22,436 nt of DNA from JAEUOS01 sp964470865 (GTDB lineage Bacteria > Pseudomonadota > Gammaproteobacteria > Burkholderiales > JAEUOS01), in NCBI GenBank assembly GCA_964470865.1, contig CAYYFR010000087.1:1-22436 (forward strand), read 5' to 3'. The notes below the pieces were generated by a model. That model worked only from the letters and a program-made list of their open reading frames with translations. It was not told the origin of the DNA and made no database searches. This document shows, piece by piece, positions 14,250 to 22,436 of this stretch; position 1 is the stretch's first letter, and each line of letters starts with the position of its first letter. Both the position numbers and the translations under genes were made by a program.

Positions 14250-14993
14250 TCATGAATTCTGCAATTCCCAATGGCGGCGTGCGTCATCAGCCCAGCCGAG
14301 CCGCTCGACCACAGTGGCGAACCGATCGCCAAGCGGCGCACGAATGCATATCGATTCATCTCGGAACGGATGCCGAAATGCCAGTTCGGTGCAGGCCAGC
14401 AACATTCGATCGCAGCCGAACCGCTGCTTGAAGAAACGGTTGTGGATGCCCTTGCCGTGGGTGGCGTCGCCGACGATCGGGTGGGCGATGTGCTTCATGT
14501 GGCGGCGCAACTGGTGGCGCCGGCCGGTCAGGGGATTCAAGGCGAGCAATGCGTAACGCGCGCTGGCGTAGCGGTCGACCGCGATGGGCAGTTCGACACA
14601 GGCGAGCCGGCGATATTCGGTGCGGGCATCCTGCGGCGCCTGGTTCTTCAAGGGGGCGCCGTAGTCATCGTGCTGGCGCGATAGTGGGTGGTCGATGCTG
14701 CCTGATTCGTCCGGCCAGCCGCGCACCACTGCCAGATAGCGTTTGCGCACTTCGTTGCGTTCAAACTGTGCGCCCAGCGCGCGCCTGGCTGCAGCATCGA
14801 GCGCGAACAGCAATACGCCCGAGGTGCCGCGATCCAGGCGATGCACCGGCTGCACATGTTGGCCGATCTGGTCGCGCAGCATCTGCACGGCAAAGCGGGT
14901 TTCATGCCGATCGATGTCGCTGCGGTGCGTAAGCAGGCCGGCGGGCTTGTCGATGGCGATCAGTTGCGGGTCGCGGTAGAGGATGGTGAGCAC
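14250..14993 (-). CDS. truC: tRNA pseudouridine synthase, RluA family, TruC-like
   Basis: A 247-residue single-domain RluA-family enzyme. It opens with ILYRDPQLIAIDKPAGLLTH and has the catalytic motif HRLDRGTSGVLLFA with Asp54. LTGRRHQLRRHMKHIAHPIVGD near residues 183-204 is the usual second signature. The absence of an S4 domain, the length and the final part (MLLACTELAFRHPF) fit TruC, which makes pseudouridine 65 in certain tRNAs, better than RluA or RluC. The likely start is GTG at 14993, without a strong ribosome-binding site. It is divergent from the acetoacetyl-CoA synthetase gene across 193 bases and ends 26 bases after the toxin stop. Confidence 0.85.
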   Translation of the reverse strand: MLTILYRDPQLIAIDKPAGLLTHRSDIDRHETRFAVQMLRDQIGQHVQPVHRLDRGTSGVLLFALDAAARRALGAQFERNEVRKRYLAVVRGWPDESGSIDHPLSRQHDDYGAPLKNQAPQDARTEYRRLACVELPIAVDRYASARYALLALNPLTGRRHQLRRHMKHIAHPIVGDATHGKGIHNRFFKQRFGCDRMLLACTELAFRHPFRDESICIRAPLGDRFATVVERLGWADDARRHWELQNS

Positions 14994-15186
14994 GTCGGGT
15001 GCGCCGAAAAGGACATCCTACCCGCACGCCATGAGATGATCGGTTGCCGCGCCGGCGATTTGGCTGCAGAATTGCCTGTTCCCTATGCCTTCCGTGACCT
15101 GCCTCAGTGGCGGCGCAGCATAGCCGTTGCGGCATGCAGCAAGCGGCAGGGCGATGGCCTTTCCCTGTTTGACTACTGTGCCTACC

Positions 15187-17163
15187 ATGTCCAACCAACC
15201 CGCCTGGCAACCTTCCGAAACCTTCAGGCGCGACGCCAAGCTGAGTCACTACATGCGCTGGCTCTGCGAAACGCGCGGGCTCGATTTCCCCGACTACGAC
15301 GCCCTGTGGCGCTGGTCGGTGGACGACCTCGAAGCCTTCTGGGACTCGATCGCGAAGTACTACGATATCCGCTTTCACACGCCGCCAACGCGCATCTTAG
15401 GCAAGCGCAGCATGCCGGGCGCCGAGTGGTTCACCGGCGCCACCCTCAACTACGTCGAGCAGGGCCTGCGCCATCGCAGCGATGCGCGACCGGCGATCAT
15501 CGCCTGCAACGAAGCCGGTGCGCGCATCGAGCTTGGCTGGCGTGAATTCGAGCAGAAGGTGGCCAATGTCGCGCACGCATTGCGTGCTCTGGGCGTGACC
15601 AAGGGCGACCGGGTGGTGGCTTTCATGCCCAACGTGCCCGAGACCATCATCGCCTTCTATGCCGCCGCGTCGATCGGCGCCACCTGGTCGCTGTGCTCGC
15701 CGGACATGGGGCCGCCAAGCGTGCTCGACCGATTCGCGCAGATCTCGCCCAAGGTGCTGTTCGCCGTCGATGGCTATCGCTACGGCGGCAAGCCTTTCGA
15801 TCGTCGCGCGGTGGTGGCCGAGCTGCAGGCAGGCCTGCCCTCGCTCGAACAGGTGATCGTGGTGCCGAATCTCGATCCCGGGGTGGCAACCGCCGGCCTG
15901 GATGGTGCCCGGGCATGGAGCGAAATCGTCAGCGGCGACGCCGTTCTGCAAGTCGAACCGGTGCCTTTCGATCATCCGCTATGGGTGGTTTACTCGTCGG
16001 GTACCACCGGCGTTCCCAAGCCGATGGTGCACGGCCATGGCGGCATCGTGCTGGAGCATGTGAAGGTGATGGGCATCGGCAACAATCTCGGGCCCCTGGA
16101 TGTGTATCACTGGTTCTCCAGCACCAGTTGGTTCATGTGGAATCTGCAAATCTGCGGCCTGTTGGTCGGCGCTACCGTTGCAATCTACGACGGCAATCCC
16201 GGCTGGCCGGATTGGGGTGCGCTGTGGCGCTTCGCCGACCGGGTGAAAGCGACTTTCTTCGGCGCCGGCGCGGCTTTTTTCCTTTCCTGCATGAAGGCCG
16301 GCATCGAGCCCAAACGGCTTGCCGATGTAGCGCGCCTGCGCGGCATCGGTTCCACCGGCTCGCCCTTGCCGGCCGAGGGCTATCGCTGGATCTACCAGCA
16401 GGTGGCAAGCGATGTATGGCTGGCGCCCATGAGCGGCGGCACCGATCCGGGCACCGCCTTCATCGGCGGCAATCCGCTGTTGCCGGTGGTCGCAGGCGAG
16501 ATGCAGAGCAAATGCCTGGGCTGCAAGGTCGAGGCGTTTGACGACGACGGCAAGCCGCTCATCGACGCAGTGGGTGAACTGGTGTGTACCGCACCGATGC
16601 CCTCGATGCCGCTCTACTTCTGGAACGATGCGGGTGGCAAGCGTTACCACGACAGCTACTTCGACACCTATCCGGGTGTGTGGCGCCACGGCGACTGGAT
16701 CCGTTTCACCCCTGGCGGCGGCTCGATCATCTATGGCCGCTCGGACGCCACCATCAAGCGCCACGGCATCCGCATGGGCACCGCCGAGATCTACAGCGTG
16801 GTCGAGGAAATGCCGGAGATCCTGGAGTCGGTGGTGGTCGATCTGGAGTACCTCGGGCGCGAGTCCTACATGCCGCTATTCGTGGTGCTCAAGCCAGGCG
16901 TGCCGTTCGACGAAGCGCTGAAGTCACACATTCGCCACCAAGTACGCAGCGGCCTCTCCGCGCGCCATGTGCCCAACGACATTTTCCAGATCGCCGAAGT
17001 GCCGCGCACGCTGTCGGGCAAGAAGATGGAATTGCCGATCAAGAAACTGCTGCTCGGCCACAGCGTGAGCAAATCCGCCAACCCGGATTCGATGGCCAAC
17101 CCCGGCAGCCTTGAGTATTTCGTCGAGTTCGCTGCGCGGCGCAACGCGGCGCAGGGCCAATAG
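15187..17163 (+). CDS. acetoacetate-CoA ligase (acetoacetyl-CoA synthetase)
   Basis: A 658-residue ANL-superfamily adenylating enzyme. It has the acetyl/acetoacetyl-CoA synthetase N-terminal segment (FWDSIAKYYDI, GAEWFTGATLNYVEQ), the P-loop-like YSSGTTGVPKPMVHGHGG, the acetoacetyl-CoA-synthetase-type block TSWFMWNLQICGLLVGAT, the RHGDWIRF motif and a C-terminal catalytic Lys in LSGKKMELPIKKLL. It activates acetoacetate with ATP and CoA, feeding ketone bodies or polyhydroxybutyrate breakdown products back into acetoacetyl-CoA. The length and the FMWN block separate it from plain acetyl-CoA synthetase. I chose ATG 15187 over an in-frame start 60 bases earlier, whose extra residues are not family-like. 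It appears monocistronic. Confidence 0.92.
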   Translation: MSNQPAWQPSETFRRDAKLSHYMRWLCETRGLDFPDYDALWRWSVDDLEAFWDSIAKYYDIRFHTPPTRILGKRSMPGAEWFTGATLNYVEQGLRHRSDARPAIIACNEAGARIELGWREFEQKVANVAHALRALGVTKGDRVVAFMPNVPETIIAFYAAASIGATWSLCSPDMGPPSVLDRFAQISPKVLFAVDGYRYGGKPFDRRAVVAELQAGLPSLEQVIVVPNLDPGVATAGLDGARAWSEIVSGDAVLQVEPVPFDHPLWVVYSSGTTGVPKPMVHGHGGIVLEHVKVMGIGNNLGPLDVYHWFSSTSWFMWNLQICGLLVGATVAIYDGNPGWPDWGALWRFADRVKATFFGAGAAFFLSCMKAGIEPKRLADVARLRGIGSTGSPLPAEGYRWIYQQVASDVWLAPMSGGTDPGTAFIGGNPLLPVVAGEMQSKCLGCKVEAFDDDGKPLIDAVGELVCTAPMPSMPLYFWNDAGGKRYHDSYFDTYPGVWRHGDWIRFTPGGGSIIYGRSDATIKRHGIRMGTAEIYSVVEEMPEILESVVVDLEYLGRESYMPLFVVLKPGVPFDEALKSHIRHQVRSGLSARHVPNDIFQIAEVPRTLSGKKMELPIKKLLLGHSVSKSANPDSMANPGSLEYFVEFAARRNAAQGQ

Positions 17164-17314
17164 CGTGCGGCAGCCCCGGCGCCACCGTTGCTGCGAGCGC
17201 CGCTTCACGCGCCGCCCGTAACCTGGCAAGGCGACCGCGCGGCGCGCCCCGGCAATGGAATAGAATTCCCGCACAATTTCGCACAAGAGATTGACTATTG
17301 ACCAAGGGGACAAG

Positions 17315-18187
17315 ATGAGCGAAATGCGCTATGAAGCACCCGCTACCGCAGCCGCGGTGGTGGCGCTGCTGGCGGGTTCGGCAGGCCCGGCGCGCCTGCT
17401 GGCGGGCGGCACCGACCTGTTAATCCAGATGCGCTCGGGTTTTGTGGCACCGGAGTTGCTGATCAACACCAAGGGTGTCCAAGAGATGAATGCCATCGCG
17501 ATGGAGAACGGCGCGTTTCGCATCGGCGCCTCGGTCTCGTGCATGGCACTGATCGAGCATGCGGCCTTCGTGGCCGCCTGGCCGGGGGTGGCCGACGCGG
17601 TCAAATTGATCGGCTCGATCCAGGTCAAGGGGCGCGCGAGTGTGGGCGGCAATGTGTGCAACGCCTCGCCGGCGGCCGACAGTGTGCCGGCCCTGATCGC
17701 CGCGGGTGCGTGCGCCAGTGTGCTTGGGCCCGCCGGTCGGCGCGAGATCGCGGTGGAAGACATCGCAGCCGGGCCGGGCAAGACCACCCTTGCCAAGGGC
17801 GAGTTCGTCACCTCGTTTCTGCTGCCGCCGCGCGCGGCGCGGTCGGGCGACGCCTATTTGCGCTTTACACCGCGCACCGAGATGGATATTGCGGTGGTGG
17901 GGGTGGGCCTGAACCTGACCCTGGATGGCCAGGGGGTGTGCAGTGATGCCCGGGTCGGCCTGGGGGCAGTGGCCGAGCGCGCCCTGTTGGTGCCGGAGGC
18001 GGCGGCAGCACTGATCGGAAGCACCGTCGATGCGCCTGCGCTGGCGCGTCTGGCGGCGGCAGCCAGCGCCGCCTGCAGGCCGATCGACGACAAGCGCGGC
18101 ACGCGGGAATTCCGCATCAAGGTAGCCGGCGTGCTGGCGCGGCGCGCGGCCGAAATCGCGCAGCGGCGTGCGCGCGGAGGGCAGTGA
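17315..18187 (+). CDS. FAD-binding (medium) subunit of a xanthine-dehydrogenase/CoxM-type molybdenum hydroxylase
   Basis: A 290-residue FAD subunit that passes electrons from the 2Fe-2S subunit to the acceptor. It has the FAD-binding motif LLAGGTDLLIQMRSG (about residues 27-41) and the second motif ASVGGNVCNASPAADSVPAL (about 108-127), then the C-terminal CO-dehydrogenase flavoprotein domain. ATG 17315 is preceded by AAGGGGA four to five bases away, better than a TTG 24 bases upstream. It is the first gene of a medium-small-large operon, the coxMSL order, with one base to the next gene. Confidence 0.92.
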   Translation: MSEMRYEAPATAAAVVALLAGSAGPARLLAGGTDLLIQMRSGFVAPELLINTKGVQEMNAIAMENGAFRIGASVSCMALIEHAAFVAAWPGVADAVKLIGSIQVKGRASVGGNVCNASPAADSVPALIAAGACASVLGPAGRREIAVEDIAAGPGKTTLAKGEFVTSFLLPPRAARSGDAYLRFTPRTEMDIAVVGVGLNLTLDGQGVCSDARVGLGAVAERALLVPEAAAALIGSTVDAPALARLAAAASAACRPIDDKRGTREFRIKVAGVLARRAAEIAQRRARGGQ

Positions 18188-18188
18188 A

Positions 18189-18665
18189 ATGAGCAAGCAC
18201 CATGTAAGCACCACGGTCAACGGCGACGCCGTCGAGTTCCTGTGCGAAACGCGCCAGACACTGCTTGATGTACTGCGCGACGAACTGGGCATGACCGGCA
18301 CCAAGGAAGGCTGCGGCACCGGCGATTGCGGCGCCTGCAGCGTCACCATCGATGGCCGCCTGGTGTGCGCCTGCCTTGTGTTGGGCGTGGAAGCACGCGG
18401 CTGTGCGGTGTGCACCATCGAAGGCATGGCCGAGGGCGATCACCTGCATGTGCTGCAACGCAAGTTCCTCGAACACGCGGCCCTGCAATGCGGCATCTGC
18501 ACGCCGGGCTTCCTGGTGGCCGCGCGCTCGCTGCTGGAGCGCAATCCCGATCCGACTGAAGAGGAAGTGCGCTACTGGCTGGCGGGCAACCTGTGCCGCT
18601 GTACCGGATACCAGAAGATCATCGAAGCGGTGCTGGATGCCGCGCGCGAAATGCGGGGGGCTTAG
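18189..18665 (+). CDS. 2Fe-2S (small) subunit of the molybdenum hydroxylase
   Basis: A 158-residue protein with two 2Fe-2S sites. The N-terminal ferredoxin-like domain has EGCGTGDCGACSVTIDG and a later VCAC. The C-terminal helical domain has the paired motifs LQCGICTPGFLVA and GNLCRCTGYQKI. All expected cysteines are present. It carries electrons from the molybdenum centre to FAD. ATG 18189 has GGAGG seven bases before it. The gene lies one base after the medium subunit stop and four bases before the large subunit start, so the three are co-translated. Confidence 0.94.
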   Translation: MSKHHVSTTVNGDAVEFLCETRQTLLDVLRDELGMTGTKEGCGTGDCGACSVTIDGRLVCACLVLGVEARGCAVCTIEGMAEGDHLHVLQRKFLEHAALQCGICTPGFLVAARSLLERNPDPTEEEVRYWLAGNLCRCTGYQKIIEAVLDAAREMRGA

Positions 18666-18669
18666 AAAA

Positions 18670-20949
18670 ATGCTGACCAGAACCAACAATGCGGACAAAG
18701 AACTCAAGGTCGTCGGCACTCGTCCAGTGCGGCCGGACGGTGAGGCCAAGGTCACCGGCCAGGCGCGCTACGGCGCGGATTATTCTGCGCCGGGCATGCT
18801 GTGGGCGAAGATCCTGCGCTCGCCGCATGCGCATGCGCGGATTCGCGCGATCGACGCATCGGCCGCGCTCGCATTGCCCGGCGTCAAGGCGGTGCTGACC
18901 GGCGCCGACTTCAAGGAGCAGCCCTTCGAGTATGTCGGGCCGGAGCGCGTCGCGGTCAATTACTGGCACATGACGCGCAATGTGATGGCGCGCGAAAAGG
19001 TGCTCTACGAGGGGCATGCGGTGGCCGCGGTGGCGGCGATCAGCCCGGCTACGGCGGAGGCGGCCCTGCAGCTGATCAAGGTCGACTATGAAGTGCTGCC
19101 GCATGTGATCGACGTCGACGCTGCGATGCGGCCCGATGCGCCACTGCTGTTCGACGACATGATCACGCGCGGCATCGAACCGGCGCCCGCCAAGCCATCC
19201 AACATATCCAAGCGCGTCGAGTTCAGGTTGGGCGATGTCGAGGCCGGCTTCGCAGCGGCCGATGCGGTGGTGGAAATGAGTTTCAAGACCGCGCCGGTGC
19301 ATCAGGGCTATATCGAGCCGCATTCCTGCCTGGCGCGCATCGGTGCCGATGGCCAGGGCGAGTTGTGGTCGGCCAGCCAGGGGCATTTCGTGGTGCGCGC
19401 CTATACCGCGAAACTGCTCGGCATGGAGATCGGCGATCTGCTGGTGCATCCGGCGGAAATCGGCGGCGGCTTCGGTGGCAAGACCGTGGTGTATGTCGAG
19501 CCGGTGGCAGCGGCCTTGTCGAAGAAGACCGGCCATCCGGTAAAAATCATGATGAGCCGCGAAGATGTATTCAAGGCCACCGGGCCCACCTCCGGCGCCT
19601 CGATGACAGTCAAGATCGGCGTCACCAGGGATGGCAAGATCGTTGCCGGTCAGGGGCTTTTCAAATTCCAGGCCGGCGCGTTTCCCGGTTCGCCGGTGAT
19701 GAACGCCTGCATGTGCGCCTTTGCGCCCTACGACATCGCCAACGTCAACACCATCGGCTACGACGTGGTGTCGAACCGACCGAAGTCGGCAGCCTACCGC
19801 GCCCCCGGTTCGCCGATTTCCGCCTTCGCGGTGGAAAGCGTGTTGGACATCCTGGCCACCAGGATCGGCATGGACCCCCTGCAGTTGCGCCTGAAGAACG
19901 CCGCGCGGGCGGGCACCCCCACCGCCTACGGTCCCAGGCATGCGCATGATGGCTATGCCGAAACCATCCAGGCCCTGCAACTGCATCCGGCCTACAAGGC
20001 GCCGCTTGGCAAGAACCAGGGGCGCGGTGTGGCCTCCGGTTTCTGGTTCAACGGCGGCGGCGAATCGGCCGCCAACGTGCATGTGAATGAAGACGGTGGC
20101 GTGGTGATCGCCACCGGCAGCATGGATATCGGCGGCTCGCGCGCCTCGATGGCGATGATGGCGGCCGAGACTCTCGGCGTGCCCTACGACAAGGTGCGTT
20201 CGATCGTCGCCGATACCGGCTCGGTCGGCTACAACCATGTCACCGGCGGTTCGCGCGTGACCTTCGCCACTGGCATGGCGGTGGTCGACGCCTGCAACAA
20301 GGTGATCGACGACCTGCGCGGCCGCGCCGCCCTGATCTGGGACGTCGATGTGGCGGGCGTGGTGTGGGAGGACGGCCATGCGCAGCCGGCAAGCGCTGCG
20401 GTGGGCGACTTCAAGCCCTTGTCACTGGCGGCGATCGCCGCCAAGCGCGGCGTCACCGGTGGGCCGATCGTGGCCGAAGCCGCGGTCAACGCCGGCGGCA
20501 TGGCACCGGGCTTCGCCACCCAGTTCTGCGATGTCGAAGTCGACCCGGAAACCGGGGCGGTGAAGATCCTGCGCTTCGTTGCCGCCCAGGACGTGGGCCG
20601 CGCGATTCATCCGAGCTACGTCGAGGGGCAGATCCAGGGCGGCGTGGTGCAGGGCATCGGCTGGGCCTTGAACGAGGAGTACATCTACAACCAGGCAGGG
20701 CGATTGTCCAATGCCGGCTTCCTCGACTACCGCATCCCGGTGGCGTCCGACCTGCCGAATATCGACGTGGTGATGGTCGAGGTGCCCAATCCGAACCATC
20801 CGTTCGGCGTCAAGGGGGCGGGCGAAGTCAACATCGTGCCGGTGATGGCGGCGATCGCCAATGCGATCCAGCAGGCCACCGGGCGGCGCCTGACCGAGTT
20901 GCCGATGTCGCCACCCAAGGTGCTGGCGGCGATTGACGCGGGCGCCTGA
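18670..20949 (+). CDS. molybdopterin-binding (large) subunit of the molybdenum hydroxylase
   Basis: A 759-residue catalytic subunit of the xanthine oxidase family. The N-terminal a/b-hammerhead domain begins RPVRPDGEAKVTGQARYGAD. The cofactor domain has GGGFGGKTVVY, PVKIMMSREDVF and SAAYRAPGSP. The C-terminal part ends with the active-site motif GVKGAGEVN, whose Glu is the catalytic base in this family. The active-site loop reads AYRAPG rather than the AYRCSFR of true CO dehydrogenase, so carbon monoxide is not the substrate. It hydroxylates some N-heterocycle or aldehyde-like compound; which one cannot be predicted. ATG 18670; a much longer in-frame upstream extension overlaps the small subunit and is not real. 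Confidence 0.92.
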   Translation: MLTRTNNADKELKVVGTRPVRPDGEAKVTGQARYGADYSAPGMLWAKILRSPHAHARIRAIDASAALALPGVKAVLTGADFKEQPFEYVGPERVAVNYWHMTRNVMAREKVLYEGHAVAAVAAISPATAEAALQLIKVDYEVLPHVIDVDAAMRPDAPLLFDDMITRGIEPAPAKPSNISKRVEFRLGDVEAGFAAADAVVEMSFKTAPVHQGYIEPHSCLARIGADGQGELWSASQGHFVVRAYTAKLLGMEIGDLLVHPAEIGGGFGGKTVVYVEPVAAALSKKTGHPVKIMMSREDVFKATGPTSGASMTVKIGVTRDGKIVAGQGLFKFQAGAFPGSPVMNACMCAFAPYDIANVNTIGYDVVSNRPKSAAYRAPGSPISAFAVESVLDILATRIGMDPLQLRLKNAARAGTPTAYGPRHAHDGYAETIQALQLHPAYKAPLGKNQGRGVASGFWFNGGGESAANVHVNEDGGVVIATGSMDIGGSRASMAMMAAETLGVPYDKVRSIVADTGSVGYNHVTGGSRVTFATGMAVVDACNKVIDDLRGRAALIWDVDVAGVVWEDGHAQPASAAVGDFKPLSLAAIAAKRGVTGGPIVAEAAVNAGGMAPGFATQFCDVEVDPETGAVKILRFVAAQDVGRAIHPSYVEGQIQGGVVQGIGWALNEEYIYNQAGRLSNAGFLDYRIPVASDLPNIDVVMVEVPNPNHPFGVKGAGEVNIVPVMAAIANAIQQATGRRLTELPMSPPKVLAAIDAGA

Positions 20950-20951
20950 AC

Positions 20952-21215
20952 ATGGCGCCCGCAGCACCGGCGCGGGTGGTGCTCACCACCGGGTTCAGCC
21001 AGCGCTATACGGGGGGCGTGAAGGAGTTTTCAATCGAGGCCGCCAACCTGCGCGGGATTCTCAAGGCCATGGATGCGCGTTTCCCCGGCCTTGGCGAAAT
21101 CCTCGAAGAGGAGACCTCGATTGCCATCGACGGCGAGATCCACGAGTTGCTCTACAGCCAGGTGATCCGGCCGGGTTGCGAGGTGTTTTTCATCCCCCGC
21201 ATAGAGGGTGGCTGA
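20952..21215 (+). CDS. MoaD/ThiS-like sulfur-carrier protein
   Basis: An 87-residue beta-grasp protein beginning two bases after the large subunit stop and ending in EVFFIPRIEGG. The terminal Gly-Gly is the thiocarboxylation site of MoaD/ThiS family sulfur carriers, and the block ILEEETSIAIDGEIHELLYS fits the ubiquitin-like fold. Ordinary MoaD supplies sulfur for making the dithiolene of the molybdenum cofactor. This copy lies at the end of a molybdenum hydroxylase operon, so it may serve this enzyme specifically, but that is inference. The 51 bases between it and the next, convergent gene hold only a weak hairpin. Confidence 0.8.
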   Translation: MAPAAPARVVLTTGFSQRYTGGVKEFSIEAANLRGILKAMDARFPGLGEILEEETSIAIDGEIHELLYSQVIRPGCEVFFIPRIEGG

Positions 21216-21266
21216 GCGCGCTTGCCGTGCGCGCCGGCACGCCGCGCAGCGCGCATCAAGGCAGTC

Positions 21267-22328
21267 TCAGGCTGGCAATTGCGTGATGTTGCGCGGGTCC
21301 GCCTTGAGGGCTCCGCGCTCCACCTGCAATACCAACTCCGTGAGTGCCGCATTGAGAGGCGCCGCCATGCCGATCGACCTGGCGGTCTGCACCACGTAGC
21401 CGTTCATGAACTCGATTTCCGTGCGCCGGCCCTTGATCATGTCCTGTCCCATCGAGGCGACCTGGGTATCCGAACGTTTTTTTGACTGGGCCAGCAGGGT
21501 TTCTTCCAGCGCCGCCAGCACCGCGGCATCGCCTGCGGCGGCGCCTGCGAAACGTTCCGGGTCGAGACCTACCACCGGCTCGAGAGCGTAGCCGGCGGCC
21601 TGGCCCACGCGTACCGCCTCGCCCGCCAGGCGGATCAGGATGCGGCGGTGTGGTTCGGAGCGCATCACGTCGTTGCCCAGCATGCCGGTGCATGCCGACA
21701 TGCCGTTTTCCATGCAGTTGGCCGCCAACTTGGACCAGCGTTCGCCCCACAGGTTGGCGCTGGCCTTGGCACTGTCGGCGCTCTCCAGCACCTGCGCGAT
21801 CCCTTGCGCGCGCCCGGTGATGCGGCCATGCGCCTCGCCGACGCGAAACACCGTGTAGTCGCGGCCGCCTTTGGCGACACCGCGATGTACGTGCCCGGGT
21901 TCGAAAAGTTCGACCATGATCTTGCTGGCGATGCAGCCAAGCGTGCGGCCCCAGCCCACGACGCCGGCCAGACGCTCGTCATTCATGCAGTTCTGCAGTG
22001 AAACCGCGCAGCCGTCGGCCGCCAGGTAGGGGCGGATCAGCATCGCCGCCCACTCGGTGTCATACGATTTCGGACAGATGAAGGCGATGTCGAACGGCTC
22101 TTCGCGCGTCAACTGCGGCACATCGCACACATGCAGCGCGCGCACCGGCGTGGTGAAGGCTTCGCCAGGCGTGGTGCCGGTGATCGAGAGCCCGTGGGCG
22201 CGCATGTGTTCCACATGGGCAGGCCAGCCGTCGATCAATACAGGTTCGAGTCCGGCACGCGCCATGTGCGCACCTACATAGGCGCCCACGGCGCCCGCCG
22301 AGACTATCGCGATGCGTTGCTTTTTCAT
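21267..22328 (-). CDS. ketopantoate reductase (PanE/ApbA) family protein
   Basis: A 353-residue NAD(P)-dependent reductase of the 2-dehydropantoate 2-reductase family, longer than the roughly 300-residue E. coli PanE. It has an N-terminal Rossmann fold and the KLAANCMENGMSACTG block, with the KxxxNxxxN catalytic residues of the family. The later MGQDMIKGRRTEIEFMNGYV is the usual C-terminal signature. The nucleotide-binding loop reads VSAGAVGAYVG: the first Gly of GxGxxG is Ser10. Many such paralogues do not make pantoate, so the substrate is open. I chose ATG 22328, with GAGGGG upstream, over an ATG 48 bases earlier. It follows a probable solute-binding protein gene by 44 bases on the same strand. 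Confidence 0.85.
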   Translation of the reverse strand: MKKQRIAIVSAGAVGAYVGAHMARAGLEPVLIDGWPAHVEHMRAHGLSITGTTPGEAFTTPVRALHVCDVPQLTREEPFDIAFICPKSYDTEWAAMLIRPYLAADGCAVSLQNCMNDERLAGVVGWGRTLGCIASKIMVELFEPGHVHRGVAKGGRDYTVFRVGEAHGRITGRAQGIAQVLESADSAKASANLWGERWSKLAANCMENGMSACTGMLGNDVMRSEPHRRILIRLAGEAVRVGQAAGYALEPVVGLDPERFAGAAAGDAAVLAALEETLLAQSKKRSDTQVASMGQDMIKGRRTEIEFMNGYVVQTARSIGMAAPLNAALTELVLQVERGALKADPRNITQLPA

Positions 22329-22372
22329 CTCTGAAACCCCTCTACAGTGGATGGCCGCGGCCTGTTTGCCCA

Positions 22373-22436
22373 TCAATCCGCTTGAATATTCGCCGAGCGA
22401 ATCAGTTCGCTCATGCGCCGGACCTCGGAATCGATA
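22373..22436 (-). CDS. C-terminal end of a probable Bug/TctC-family solute-binding protein (partial)
   Basis: Only the last 20 codons are in the window. They read IDSEVRRMSELIRSANIQAD followed by TGA (plus-strand 22373-22375). The pattern of an acidic-start helix, then a hydrophobic pair, then xxANIxxD resembles the end of tripartite-tricarboxylate-transporter Bug-family binding proteins, which bind carboxylates in the periplasm. Twenty residues are little evidence, and the call depends partly on how common these genes are in Burkholderiales. Confidence 0.45.
   Translation of the reverse strand, partial: IDSEVRRMSELIRSANIQAD

Noticed and set aside
18619..20379. 586-codon reverse-strand open frame opposite the molybdopterin subunit
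   Set aside because: It is antisense to a strongly supported catalytic subunit; its composition (His, Arg, Gly, Asp) is that of a high-GC shadow frame.
21226..21241. CGTGC/GCACG hairpin between the MoaD-like gene and the reductase gene as a terminator
   Set aside because: Only a 5-base stem in a GC-rich stretch with no T run on either strand; too weak to call.
1..22436. CRISPR arrays, tRNA or rRNA genes, intact insertion sequences
   Set aside because: I found no regularly spaced repeats, no rRNA-like sequence or tRNA cloverleaf, and no transposase gene; the only mobile-element trace is the recombinase fragment at 740-841.

Overview
The window looks like a draft contig or scaffold from a GC-rich betaproteobacterium, probably order Burkholderiales. 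The reasons are the CoxM/S/L-type molybdenum hydroxylase operon, an acetoacetyl-CoA synthetase, a UxaA-family dehydratase, and at the right edge what looks like the C-terminus of a Bug/TctC-type solute-binding protein, a family greatly expanded in that group. A run of 100 Ns at 14036-14135 marks a scaffold join.

Left part (1-8546): a short, possibly 5'-cut gene (4-276), then decayed DNA: a frameshifted reverse-strand gene remnant and a fragment of a serine recombinase. Next comes a tightly packed forward operon (1081-8546) that I read as a type I Zorya anti-phage system: zorA (MotA-like channel with long coiled-coil tail), zorB (one membrane helix plus OmpA-like peptidoglycan-binding domain), zorC (EH-signature protein) and zorD (SNF2-type ATPase). 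A fifth gene overlaps the end of zorD and carries a PD-(D/E)xK-like nuclease signature (D84, Q93, K95). In the established model ZorAB is an ion-driven motor anchored to peptidoglycan that senses phage entry, and ZorC and ZorD act on the incoming DNA. The fifth gene is not part of the canonical ZorABCD set and is the most interesting item here. These genes read as less GC-rich at third codon positions than the metabolic genes to the right, and with the recombinase debris this suggests an acquired defence island.

Middle part (8547-14223): gene debris and small genes. It holds a frameshifted endonuclease/exonuclease/phosphatase-family gene, a cupin tail, a small conserved reverse-strand gene, a hotdog thioesterase, a UxaA-family dehydratase, a RidA-family protein, a frameshifted fragment resembling the N-terminus of an HlyD-type adaptor, and a vapBC-like toxin-antitoxin pair. 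The toxin gene is interrupted by the N run. The 55 bases before the gap are repeated exactly after it, so the gap is very probably an unmerged contig overlap and the toxin gene is intact in the organism.

Right part (14250-22436): ordinary chromosomal genes. They are a tRNA pseudouridine synthase (TruC-like, reverse), acetoacetate-CoA ligase, a three-subunit FAD / 2Fe-2S / molybdopterin hydroxylase operon that ends in a MoaD-like sulfur carrier with a terminal Gly-Gly, and, convergent to it, a ketopantoate-reductase-family gene preceded by the end of a probable Bug-type binding protein gene.
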